A stretch of DNA of 64,000 nucleotides, from positions 1 through 64,000 of the forward strand of contig CAYWKD010000009.1 in assembly GCA_964458705.1 (NCBI GenBank), read 5' to 3'. Each line of letters begins with the position of its first letter. The stretch's first letter is position 1. The DNA is from JAAUTG01 sp964458705 (GTDB taxonomy: Bacteria; Bacteroidota; Bacteroidia; Chitinophagales; Saprospiraceae). The translations under genes were made by a program, and so were the position numbers. The notes below the pieces were generated by a model. That model saw only the letters and a list, made by a program, of their open reading frames with translations, made no database searches and was not told where the DNA came from. Of this stretch, positions 16,935 to 26,207 are shown in pieces.

Positions 16935-19900
16935 TTATTGCTCCTCTTTTAATGACTGTACGTATTTCTCTACTAAAGACTTGTAGTAAGGCTTCAAATT
17001 GGGAGACACTGTTTGATATGGATTAACGGATTGCTTGCGTTTTTCCAAGTATTCTTCTAGTGAAGGTGGCACTTTTCTTGCGATGTCTTCTGGTCGCTCG
17101 GCTTTGCGTTGATTATCATATTCTTTCTCTCGCTCTGCTTTTTCATGCTCTAGCAGGCGCGTCAAGATTTCTTTCTGCCGCTCTTGCATCTCATTCGTCA
17201 GTTTTTTGTTCACTAAGTCCGTTTCAATTTTATCCATTCCATCAATAATGTCTTGTAATTCCTGACCGCTCTTGCCTTTGCCTTGTTCGCGGAGTTCCCG
17301 CTGTTTTTCTTTTAATGCTTGGCGCAGTGCAGCTTGTCTAGCAGCCATCTGAGCAAATTCCTTGCTTCCCATGCTACCTTTTCCTTGTTCCATTTGTTGT
17401 TTCATCTGCTGCATTTGCTGATTGAGCTGCTGTTGCCCTTGTGATATTTTATCGGAAGGTTTCCCTCCAGGTTTAGCGTTTTGCCCAGGATTGTTGCACA
17501 TTTGATTCCCCTTCATCATACTCGCCATTTGCTGCTGCATTTGCTGCATAGTCTCACTTAACATCAGTGCTAAATCATTGACATTTTTCATAGCTCTCTG
17601 CTGATGCTCGGCAGCTTGTGGCTTACGTCGCTCTTCTAAATCTTCAACAGATTCATTCATATTTGCTTTGATTTCTGTTACTTTATCTATAACAAAAGTT
17701 TCAATTTGTGCGACTCGCTTACTCAAAGCTACTAAACTATCTTCTATCAAGCGGAAATCGTCTTTGAGCTTAAATTGCTTTTGCACCAAATCTACATATC
17801 TCGGCGTTGTTGTTTCTGTCGGTGTAAATTCTTCAATCAAATCTTCCTGATCGAAAGAAAGAGCAACCAAGTTCTCTAACAGCTGCCTCAAATCTTCTAA
17901 GTTCTCCTGCGCTTGCTCCATTTGCATACTCTGCATTTGCTGTGACATCTTCTGGGCAGATTGCCGCATTTTTTGGGCTGCATTTTTCTGAGATTCGGAA
18001 GCCTTTTGATTTTGTTGTTGTTGCAATTGCTCTTGACTTTGCTCCAACTGCTCTTCAATCTCTTGCATCTCTTCGCTCTGATCGCCTAAATCTTGCTTGT
18101 TTTCCAACTCTTCATTTTTCTGCTCTATGTCTTCCATCTTCTCTTGCAACTCATCAAACTTTTCATTGATCTCCTCTTGCTTTTGCTCCAATTCTTCCTG
18201 CTTGGTTTGTTGTTCTTGCTCGCTTTGGTCTTCTTGATTTTCAGTTTGTTCTTCTGTCTCTTCGCTCAGTTGCTCCTGTTCTTCTGCTAGCTCTTCTAAC
18301 TTTTCCACCATCTCCGTCATTTCTTTTTCTAGTTCCAGTTGTTTGAACAATTCCAACAAGCGATCTATCTCTGTTTCTAGCTGCTCATCATTCATTTCCA
18401 TATCTTCCACCATCTCTAACGCCTCATCCTTCTGCAATTCTTCCATCAATTCCTGAATCTGCTTCATCAATTCCTGCATCTCTTCACTCATGGTTTCCTC
18501 GAACATCTTCTGCAGTTGTTCCTGTTTCTCCATAATATCTTCTGACTGCTGCTTATACTGTTCTTGATTTTTCAAATTCTCATCGAACTTTTCTTTCGCC
18601 TCCTTCATCTGCTTTTCCAACTCTTTTTGACGCTCTAGCAGTTTCTCCAATTCTTTCTGATCTTGCCAATCTAACTCCTTCTTTTGCAGCATTTTCTCTC
18701 GCATCTTCTTCATGTCTTCCTGCAACTTCTTACTTTCTTCCAAAGCTTTTTTCAAATCGTCTTTAATCTGCTCATCATTTTCTTCCTCCATCGCTTCATA
18801 CTCCTCTACCGTAGGTACAGCATAGATCATGAGATTGGTTCTAGCTGATTTACTACCATTAACACCGTCATTATCAAATACTTCAAAGTAGTAAGTTACT
18901 TGATCTCCTGGCTGCAAATCCAATTCATTTAAGTCAAATTGATAGTCATATTCAATCTGCTTTCCTGCTGGCTTTTGCAGTTTGATCGATTGTAATTCCT
19001 TCGCCTCTCCATTCTTATTTTTAATTTGATAATTGAATGAAAGACTCAACAAGCCGTAATCATCCGAAGCATCTCCAACGAAGTAAACTAGTTCTTGCAG
19101 TGTACTGTCCACAAATTTTTCTGCACTGATGCTCGGATATTTATCTGGAATAACAGAGATCGAGTAACTTATTGAATCTGCATTAGGCAAGTCTTCATTA
19201 GAAATGTACAACTTGTAGCCCTCGCCTTTTAGTGCTTTCTTTTTGTAGGAAAATGTATTGTTAGAAAGTCGCTTAGTCTCCATTTTTTCAACTTCGCTTG
19301 AAAAGGCTAAATCAATAGCATCTGTATTTTGAGCATCAAATATCCAATTCAAGTCTGTTCCCTGTGGTACAACAATATCACCTACGCTATTCAAGTCTTC
19401 ATCCTTGATAGCTGTGTAAGTTGGATAATCTAATTTGATCGTAAAATTGAGTAAGTTGGGTTTTTTTAGGACATTCAAATCGTACTTTTCAGAATTAATC
19501 CCATTTGAAAGCAGTCGAAATGATTTCCTTTCTTGCACATTATTGAAGCGGTAAGAAAATGTGTTGGCATCTTCTTTCGCCATTCTATATTGATAATTAT
19601 CTACATCAATGAACACCTCATTTGGAAGCACATCCCCTTCTACCTTTATCGTCAGTGGAAAATCCTCATACTGCACCACATCTAGGTTTTCTTTATCTAC
19701 CATAAACTGAAAAGGCGCAGGTCGTTCATAAGTAATGTTATTATTAATTAAGCGACTAGTACTATCTTTTAACAAACTAGGAGCAGCAAACAAGATGACA
19801 ATTAACAACAAAAGCGGCGGCAACACATAGCGCAAATGCTTACGATTTTGCCCAAAGTCAATCGCATTTTTAAAAGGTACTACCTTGATTTCTTCTGATT

Positions 19901-20324
19901 TTTGGTCAATACTTGCGAGTACTAGATCTTGATTGCCTGACTCTTCTGCTTGTTGACGAAGTTGTAAAATATTGAGCAATTTATCTTTCACATCGCCAAA
20001 ATGTTGACCAATGATACTTGCTGCTTGCTCATGAGAAATGACTTCTCCCAGACGAAAATACTTCGTCAACGGCACAACAATCCATCCAACAAGAGCCAAC
20101 ATGCTCGTCCCAATAAAAGAATAAAATAGTACTTTTCGAGCCGTCGTGCTTAGTTGAACATCACTATTCAAATAGAAATATCGCTCCAAGAAGTTGAGAC
20201 CTAGATACAATATAAGCAATAAAGCAGTCGTGTATAAAAAGCCTCTAATCAATTGATTAGTATAATATTTTCTAATGAACTGATCGAGTTTCTGAATTAA
20301 TAATTGGTAATTCCCCTGTGTCAT
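16935..20324 (-). CDS. DUF4175 family giant membrane coiled-coil protein
   Basis: 1129 residues. Two membrane helices near the N-terminus (about 25-45 and 65-88) and a third at about 168-187 precede a region of immunoglobulin-like beta strands (about 195-505; LKKPNLLNFTIKLDYPTYT, DDYGLLSLSFNYQIK, PGDQVTYYFEVFDNDG). A very long Glu/Gln/Lys/Met-rich coiled coil fills about 515-860 and 900-1060, ending in a charged tail. This matches the Bacteroidota DUF4175 family, whose function I do not know. Topology suggests an envelope-spanning or periplasmic filament. It has its own promoter region (415-bp gap upstream) and no obvious operon partner. Confidence 0.85.
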   Translation of the reverse strand: MTQGNYQLLIQKLDQFIRKYYTNQLIRGFLYTTALLLILYLGLNFLERYFYLNSDVQLSTTARKVLFYSFIGTSMLALVGWIVVPLTKYFRLGEVISHEQAASIIGQHFGDVKDKLLNILQLRQQAEESGNQDLVLASIDQKSEEIKVVPFKNAIDFGQNRKHLRYVLPPLLLLIVILFAAPSLLKDSTSRLINNNITYERPAPFQFMVDKENLDVVQYEDFPLTIKVEGDVLPNEVFIDVDNYQYRMAKEDANTFSYRFNNVQERKSFRLLSNGINSEKYDLNVLKKPNLLNFTIKLDYPTYTAIKDEDLNSVGDIVVPQGTDLNWIFDAQNTDAIDLAFSSEVEKMETKRLSNNTFSYKKKALKGEGYKLYISNEDLPNADSISYSISVIPDKYPSISAEKFVDSTLQELVYFVGDASDDYGLLSLSFNYQIKNKNGEAKELQSIKLQKPAGKQIEYDYQFDLNELDLQPGDQVTYYFEVFDNDGVNGSKSARTNLMIYAVPTVEEYEAMEEENDEQIKDDLKKALEESKKLQEDMKKMREKMLQKKELDWQDQKELEKLLERQKELEKQMKEAKEKFDENLKNQEQYKQQSEDIMEKQEQLQKMFEETMSEEMQELMKQIQELMEELQKDEALEMVEDMEMNDEQLETEIDRLLELFKQLELEKEMTEMVEKLEELAEEQEQLSEETEEQTENQEDQSEQEQQTKQEELEQKQEEINEKFDELQEKMEDIEQKNEELENKQDLGDQSEEMQEIEEQLEQSQEQLQQQQNQKASESQKNAAQKMRQSAQKMSQQMQSMQMEQAQENLEDLRQLLENLVALSFDQEDLIEEFTPTETTTPRYVDLVQKQFKLKDDFRLIEDSLVALSKRVAQIETFVIDKVTEIKANMNESVEDLEERRKPQAAEHQQRAMKNVNDLALMLSETMQQMQQQMASMMKGNQMCNNPGQNAKPGGKPSDKISQGQQQLNQQMQQMKQQMEQGKGSMGSKEFAQMAARQAALRQALKEKQRELREQGKGKSGQELQDIIDGMDKIETDLVNKKLTNEMQERQKEILTRLLEHEKAEREKEYDNQRKAERPEDIARKVPPSLEEYLEKRKQSVNPYQTVSPNLKPYYKSLVEKYVQSLKEEQ

Positions 20325-20739
20325 GTCGGTAAGTAAATTTTTATGTATTGGTTACATACTATCGTCTCTTCAGACTTAAACTTGTCCTATTTACAATCGA
20401 GTAACAACAAAACTTGCTATTAGGTTATGTGAAATTATAGAACAAAAACGAATTGAACAAACGATTTGGTGTTAATGACTGGTCAATAGGCATAAACAAC
20501 ATTCAGCCTACCCTTAGTAACGATTCTTTATTATGTCGATATGGTTCTGAGTGCTATGAGAAAGGTGGATCAAATAGTTCATTTTATTATCTTATTTGAG
20601 AGCGGACTTATTTCAAAATTAGTGTCTTAATTCAGTACATTTACTTATCCTAGATGGATATATTTGTGTTATTCTGATTATTTAGCCATCAGCAGACACC
20701 TTTCGATTAGTCTGCTATTAAAATTCATTACGAGTTATT
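20325..20739. other. Divergent intergenic region, 415 bp
   Basis: The gap separates the DUF4175 gene (leftward) from aroC (rightward). Apart from the candidate aroC -7 element at 20659-20666, I see no open frame, RNA gene or notable repeat in it. Confidence 0.55.
20659..20666 (+). promoter_or_regulatory. Candidate -7 element for aroC
   Basis: TATATTTG matches the Bacteroidota TAnnTTTG element, 74 bases before the aroC ATG. No clear TTG lies 19 bases upstream, so confidence is moderate. Confidence 0.45.
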
Positions 20740-21819
20740 ATGCGGGGAAATAGTTTTGGTAAGGCATTTACAATTAGCACTTTTGGAGAATCACATGGCA
20801 AAGCCATTGGCGTTATTATTGATGGTTGTCCAGCAGGCTTAGAAATTGATGAAGCGTTCATTCAAGCGGAGTTAGCTCGCCGTCGTCCAGGACAATCAGC
20901 AATCGTAACACAGCGAAAGGAAAGTGATGAGGCTCAGATACTCTCTGGTGTTTTTGAAGGAAAAGCGACAGGCACTCCAATTATGATTTTAATAAACAAT
21001 AAAGACGCTCGCTCCAAAGATTATAGTCATATTGCTACAAAATTTCGTCCTTCTCATGCAGACTATACCTACCACGTAAAATATGGTTTACGAGATTACA
21101 GAGGTGGTGGTCGCTCTTCTGCGAGAGAAACAGCAGCCCGCGTAGCTGCGGGAGCAGTTGCGAAGTTATTTTTAAATCAACAGGGTATATCTATCAAGGC
21201 GTATGTTACTCAGGTGGGGGAATTGGCGATGGCAGCCACCTACCAAAATATTCAGTTTGATCAAATTGAACAAACTGCCGTTCGATGCCCAGATTTAAAA
21301 TTGGCAGAAGAGATGATTGAGCATATTAAGCAAGTTAGAAAAGAAGGCGATACAATCGGTGGTGTTGTTGCTTGCATTATAAAAGGCTGCCCAGCTGGCT
21401 TAGGCGAACCAGCTTTTGACAAACTACACGCTGATCTAGGAAAAGCAATGCTCAATATCAACGCCTGCAAGGGTTTTGAATATGGCTCAGGTTTTGAAGG
21501 AGTAAAAATGAGAGGCTCTGCTCATAATGATATATTTTACAACGAGAACACAACAATCAAGACTAAAACCAACCATTCTGGCGGAGTGCAGGGCGGAATT
21601 TCAAATGGAATGGATATTTATTTTAAAGTAGCATTCAAGCCTGTGGCAACTATTGTATCGGCACAGGAATCTGTAGATGAAGCGGGAGAAACGGTTGAAG
21701 TGGTAGGCAAAGGTCGCCATGATCCTTGCGTTGTACCGCGAGCTGTTCCTATTGTCGAAGCGATGGCAGCTTTGGTGCTTGCAGACCATTTTTTGAGGCA
21801 GCAAATGACGAGGGAGTAA
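20740..21819 (+). CDS. aroC: Chorismate synthase
   Basis: 359 residues, the normal length. Signature segments are FGESHGKAIGVIIDGCPAG (15-33), RPGQSAIVTQRKESDEAQILSG, RGGGRSSARETAARVAAGA and HNDIFYNENTTIKTKTNHSGGVQGGISNG. It converts 5-enolpyruvylshikimate 3-phosphate to chorismate with reduced FMN, the last shikimate step. No other aro gene lies in the window. It is convergent with uvrC, only 5 bases apart and without a terminator between, so each transcript probably runs into the other gene. Confidence 0.98.
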   Translation: MRGNSFGKAFTISTFGESHGKAIGVIIDGCPAGLEIDEAFIQAELARRRPGQSAIVTQRKESDEAQILSGVFEGKATGTPIMILINNKDARSKDYSHIATKFRPSHADYTYHVKYGLRDYRGGGRSSARETAARVAAGAVAKLFLNQQGISIKAYVTQVGELAMAATYQNIQFDQIEQTAVRCPDLKLAEEMIEHIKQVRKEGDTIGGVVACIIKGCPAGLGEPAFDKLHADLGKAMLNINACKGFEYGSGFEGVKMRGSAHNDIFYNENTTIKTKTNHSGGVQGGISNGMDIYFKVAFKPVATIVSAQESVDEAGETVEVVGKGRHDPCVVPRAVPIVEAMAALVLADHFLRQQMTRE

Positions 21820-21824
21820 GAAGT

Positions 21825-23636
21825 TTACGCTTCTTCCTCGAACCATTTTTTTAGTTTTACAGCAACACTCTTGCCAACCACTGTGGCAACAGCATCAATG
21901 TCAGCTTCCTTAATTTTTTTCACAGAACCAAATTCCTTGAGCAGTTTTTCGGCTGTTTTCTCGCCGATGCCTGAAATATTTGTCAGTGTGGTGTTTATGA
22001 AATTTTTGGAGCGCTGGTCTCTATGAAAAGTAATTGCAAAGCGATGAGCTTCGTTTCTGGCGTGTTGAATTACTTTTAGTGTTTCTGATTTCTTGTCGAT
22101 ATAGAGCGGTATTGGATCATCGGGAAAAAAGATTTCTTCCAATCGTTTAGCAATACCAATAACGGTGATCTTATCCTCTATATCCAATGTGCGCAGGATT
22201 TTCATGGCTGCATTTAATTGTCCTTTCCCTCCATCAATGACGATCAATTGAGGTAAATCTCTACCTTCACTTAGCTGTCGTTTGTAGCGACGATATATCA
22301 CCTCTTCCATTGAGGCGAAATCATTCGGACCCTCCACGGTTTTTATGTTGTAGTGCCGATAATCTTTATTGCTAGGTTTACCATTTTTAAAGACAACACA
22401 GCTCGAAACAGGATTTGTGCCTTGTAAATTAGAATTATCAAAGCATTCCAAGTGGATAGGTGGCACATTCATCTGCAAATCTTTTTGCATGGTCTTCACA
22501 ATGCGCTCTGCCGAAGTTTGCTTTTTGATTTTGTTGAGTTCTTGCTGCTTTTTTTGATTCAAAAAGTAGCGCACATTTTTTGCTGAAAGCTCTACTAAAG
22601 TGCGCTTATCTCCACGCTGAGGTACTGTTACCGCAATTTCTTTTTCAGGAGGAGCAATCTCAAAAGGCACAACAATTTCAGGGGCAATACTATTGAATCG
22701 CTCGCGAATGCGTGGGATGACATATTCCAGTAAGTCTTTTTCGTTATCATCTAAATTTTGAATAACCTGCTGTGTGTAGGCATTGATAATTGAACCTTCT
22801 ACCACTTTCAAATAGTTGACATAGGCACATTTCTCATCTTTGGCGATGTTGAACACATCTACATCTTCGATTGACATTGCGACTACCTGCGATTTGCTTT
22901 GATACCCCTCAAAAGCTGTGAGTTTTTCTTTGAGTTCTTGAGCTTGCTCAAATTGCATATGCTTCGCATAGTGCTGCATTTTTTGCTTGAAATGCCGCTT
23001 TACACTCCCCATGCGACCTTTTAATATATTTTTGATCTGCTCAATTTTTTCGTTGTATGCTTCTTCGCTTTCTAAGTCTTCGCATGGACCTTCGCAATTT
23101 TTGATGTGAAATTCTAAACAAAGTTTGAATTTCCCTTTTTCAATATTTTCTTCTGAAAGTAAATACTTACAAGTACGAAGAGGAAATAACGATTTAATTA
23201 AATCTAGAATGATCTTTAGCCGTGCCTTTGAAGTATAAGGACCGAAGTAATGTGATCCGTCCTTAATGACTCGGCGGGTGATGAATACTCTTGGGAATCG
23301 TTCGTTCTTAATGCAGATGTAATTATAGGACTTATCATCTCGCAACATGACATTGTAGCGCGGTTGATATTGCTTGATGAGCGTATTTTCTAGTAATAGT
23401 GCATCTTGCTCTGTCTCGACGATCGTATATTCAATGCGGTCTGCATTTTTAACTAATGTTCTTACTTTATTGCGTTTATCTTTTTGCGCTCCAAAGTAAG
23501 AAGCAAGACGGTTCTTAAGATTCTTTGCTTTTCCAACGTAAAGAATGACATTTTCCTTATCAAGGAAGCGATAGACTCCTGGCTGCTTTGGTAGTGTTGG
23601 TGCTAGTTGTTTGTAATCTTCTGTTGTCATGCTCAA
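21825..23636 (-). CDS. uvrC: Excinuclease ABC subunit C
   Basis: 603 residues. N-terminal GIY-YIG nuclease (about 18-100; GVYRFLDKENVILYVGKAKNL, with Arg43), a Cys-containing region with CEGPCEDLE near 185, the UVR domain (about 205-240), the RNase H-like second nuclease (about 380-535; LECFDNSNLQGTNPVSSCVVF and LIVIDGGKGQLNAA with catalytic Asp residues) and C-terminal helix-hairpin-helix motifs (NISGIGEKTAEKLLKEFGS). It makes both incisions in nucleotide excision repair with UvrA and UvrB, which are not in this window. Confidence 0.98.
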   Translation of the reverse strand: MSMTTEDYKQLAPTLPKQPGVYRFLDKENVILYVGKAKNLKNRLASYFGAQKDKRNKVRTLVKNADRIEYTIVETEQDALLLENTLIKQYQPRYNVMLRDDKSYNYICIKNERFPRVFITRRVIKDGSHYFGPYTSKARLKIILDLIKSLFPLRTCKYLLSEENIEKGKFKLCLEFHIKNCEGPCEDLESEEAYNEKIEQIKNILKGRMGSVKRHFKQKMQHYAKHMQFEQAQELKEKLTAFEGYQSKSQVVAMSIEDVDVFNIAKDEKCAYVNYLKVVEGSIINAYTQQVIQNLDDNEKDLLEYVIPRIRERFNSIAPEIVVPFEIAPPEKEIAVTVPQRGDKRTLVELSAKNVRYFLNQKKQQELNKIKKQTSAERIVKTMQKDLQMNVPPIHLECFDNSNLQGTNPVSSCVVFKNGKPSNKDYRHYNIKTVEGPNDFASMEEVIYRRYKRQLSEGRDLPQLIVIDGGKGQLNAAMKILRTLDIEDKITVIGIAKRLEEIFFPDDPIPLYIDKKSETLKVIQHARNEAHRFAITFHRDQRSKNFINTTLTNISGIGEKTAEKLLKEFGSVKKIKEADIDAVATVVGKSVAVKLKKWFEEEA

Positions 23637-23703
23637 TAGTTCCTACACTTTAACAATGATCCATGTTAAGAGGTTGTTTGACTTTGAGCTAAAGATGATT
23701 TCT

Positions 23704-26070
23704 TTAATTCACCTTTTGCAATTGTCCATTTCGATCATAAACTAGAAAAGCCGTTGAAAAACCAGCTCGTTTTGCTTTTGTGAGTGCATTACGCGCTTCT
23801 TGTTCTGTTCTATATCCGCTTAAGAGCATTACGGTAAGTTGTCCTTTTCGATGCTGCTCAACAAAGCCTAGACCTTCCACTTTGCGTTCATCAAAATATT
23901 TGCTAGGATCGCGATAGGCAGCTAATTGCACTTTGTAACCATCACTCATCTCAACATCATTGCCTCCTTTATCAATGCCTGTTACCATACTTGAACTTCC
24001 AATGACTTTATCTGCTACATTCTGCATTTCTTCCTCTACTACAAATGCTCCTTTGTAACCACTGCTCCCTAGTTTTTCTGCTAAGATACCAGCTTCTGAT
24101 TTGGACAAAAATACGCCTACTCTAATTTTGAATAGCCCTTTATCTTTCACATAATATACGTTACCGTGTACGTTTAGAACGGCATATTTATCTAAGTCCA
24201 ACTTATCAGTAGCACTAACTTGCACAGCATAACCCAAGTCTGGTAGATCGTCAATTGATGGAGAAACTGGATCAACAGCAGGAGTTGTTGGCGTGGTGCT
24301 ACTAGTTCTACGCATTTCTACAATACCCAGCACATTTCGTCCACCATCTCTTACTGAGACATTTCGGCTTCTATCGGCATATCCTATTTTAGAGTATCTA
24401 ACTGTATAATAGGCATTGACTTGTAATGGTAATTTATAGTTACCTTTTTGGTCAGTATAAGTTTCATAAGTTGATCTATTCTGCTGGTTAGTAGCTTGCA
24501 CTAACATCTGATCTATCGGGATTCGTGTATCTACATCCACGACTAAACCCTCGTACCGATCTGCTTCGTTCTCTAGTACAACTTCGTAGTTTTTGTTATC
24601 TCTGATACTAATACCCGACAATTGTAGCGCTGCTGTTGTGTAGCCTGGCTTGCGAATAAGTAGGCGACAATTCAGTTCTTCATCTGCCCTGAAATTGAAA
24701 ATACCGTTAGCGTCTGTTTCGTAAATTCCTTTTTGGCAATCTGAAAAATCAATCATTGCACCGTTAATAGGCATATTATCTGTTGCGTTTAGCACCCTAA
24801 CAATCACTTCATTCGTTTCTCTACTTACTTTATAAATATCTTCATTACCTCGCCCCTCTTTTCGGTTCGATACGAAGTAGCCTAAGTTGCGAACACCGTC
24901 GAAAATAAACCCAAGGTCATCATAAGAAGAGTTGATACCAACCCCCATGTTTCTTGCTACTGACCATTCCTGATTATTGCGCTCCGATTGGAATATATCA
25001 TAGCCTCCATATCCCTCGTGCCAAGTAGAAGCAAAATAGAGTGTCCTCCCGTCAAAATAAGGTGAAATTTCATCACCTAACGAGTTAATGGTATTGGGGA
25101 GCAACTCTGGTGGCGACCAGTCATTAGCTGTTTTGTAAGAAACATAAATATCAAAACCTCCTACTCCTCCTGGTCGATTGGATGCAAAATACAGTGTATT
25201 GCCATCAGCAGCCAAATGTCCAAAACCAGTCGAGAAATCCGATCCATTCCAAGGAAACTCGCGTTCCTCTGACCAATTTCCATCATAGCCAACATCAGCA
25301 ATGTATAAGTCTAATTTCATGCCACTTGAAGAGATCATTCGAGTGCCATCTACAAAATTATTTCTTGTAATGACCACGGTTCTTCCATCAGAAGCATACG
25401 AAATAGGCCCTTCACCATCTCGGATATTGGCTTGTGGGCGTAATAATCGTTCTGTTTTTAAACTTCCCTGTTCATCATTGGCGACAAATACTTGATTTTT
25501 AGCTTTACCCGTCCAAGAAGAAGTGGAAGCGTTAGCATCTAGGCGAGCAGAGGAATAAGCAATTTGATTATTCTTGAAAAAAGTAGGCCCGAAATCAGAA
25601 GCAGAGGTATTGATACCATCTAAAGGTAGAATATCGTATCGAGCAACTCGACGACTATTTCTACTGGCATAAATAGCTCTTTCATAGTAATGATTGCCAT
25701 ACTCAGGGCTAACTTGCCCAAAGCGTCTAAACTCTCGTGCAGCTAGGTCGTACTTTTCTGCCGACATCAAGACTTTACCGTAATATAAATAATGAATAGG
25801 ATCAACCGTTTGAGGTGCAGAAAAAGCACGTTCGTACCATTCTTCAGCTTCTTCAATCTCATTGAGGTGCCGATAACAATCCGCTAGTTTTGCCATAGCT
25901 TCTCCATCAGCAGGATTTTGGTTGATATAACGCAGGTAGGATTGTATTGCTCTTGAAAATGCTTTTAATTCATATTCCTTATCCGCTTTTCTTTGAGCTT
26001 GTACTTGCCCTACCAAAAGGCACATTAATATCAACAGTAAAAATCCGTTTCGTTTTCCGCTTTTTATCAT
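23704..26070 (-). CDS. PorE-like envelope protein: TPR, PD40 propeller, two carboxypeptidase-regulatory-like domains and tandem SPOR domains
   Basis: 788 residues with a signal peptide (about 1-25). Order: TPR-like helices (about 30-125; GEAMAKLADCYRHLNEIEEAEEWYERAF), a WD40-like PD40 propeller (about 145-420) with repeats such as NTLYFASNRPGGVGGFDIY and RTLYFASTWHEGYGGYDIF, two carboxypeptidase-D-like sandwiches (about 430-500 and 505-580), then two SPOR-like halves (about 625-700 and 715-785; DGYKVQLAAYRDP). The T9SS component PorE has the same first three modules but ends in an OmpA domain. SPOR domains bind peptidoglycan stripped of stem peptides, so this is probably a peptidoglycan-anchored periplasmic protein. 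It stands 67 bases upstream of uvrC. Confidence 0.82.
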   Translation of the reverse strand: MIKSGKRNGFLLLILMCLLVGQVQAQRKADKEYELKAFSRAIQSYLRYINQNPADGEAMAKLADCYRHLNEIEEAEEWYERAFSAPQTVDPIHYLYYGKVLMSAEKYDLAAREFRRFGQVSPEYGNHYYERAIYASRNSRRVARYDILPLDGINTSASDFGPTFFKNNQIAYSSARLDANASTSSWTGKAKNQVFVANDEQGSLKTERLLRPQANIRDGEGPISYASDGRTVVITRNNFVDGTRMISSSGMKLDLYIADVGYDGNWSEEREFPWNGSDFSTGFGHLAADGNTLYFASNRPGGVGGFDIYVSYKTANDWSPPELLPNTINSLGDEISPYFDGRTLYFASTWHEGYGGYDIFQSERNNQEWSVARNMGVGINSSYDDLGFIFDGVRNLGYFVSNRKEGRGNEDIYKVSRETNEVIVRVLNATDNMPINGAMIDFSDCQKGIYETDANGIFNFRADEELNCRLLIRKPGYTTAALQLSGISIRDNKNYEVVLENEADRYEGLVVDVDTRIPIDQMLVQATNQQNRSTYETYTDQKGNYKLPLQVNAYYTVRYSKIGYADRSRNVSVRDGGRNVLGIVEMRRTSSTTPTTPAVDPVSPSIDDLPDLGYAVQVSATDKLDLDKYAVLNVHGNVYYVKDKGLFKIRVGVFLSKSEAGILAEKLGSSGYKGAFVVEEEMQNVADKVIGSSSMVTGIDKGGNDVEMSDGYKVQLAAYRDPSKYFDERKVEGLGFVEQHRKGQLTVMLLSGYRTEQEARNALTKAKRAGFSTAFLVYDRNGQLQKVN

Positions 26071-26207
26071 GCTATGGATGTTTTATGATCTATTGAATTG
26101 TTTTTTATTTAGGAATTTGACAGAAAAAAATAGTGTAATTAACGAATATAACTATTAAAATTATATCTAAGGTCAAACATTAGTTAGGCGAGTAAATTTA
26201 TTGGTTT

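Noticed and set aside
17942..18290. Open frames on the plus strand inside the DUF4175 coiled coil
   Set aside because: They are antisense to the Gln/Glu-rich repeats; low-complexity codons leave the reverse strand without stops. No start context or family similarity.
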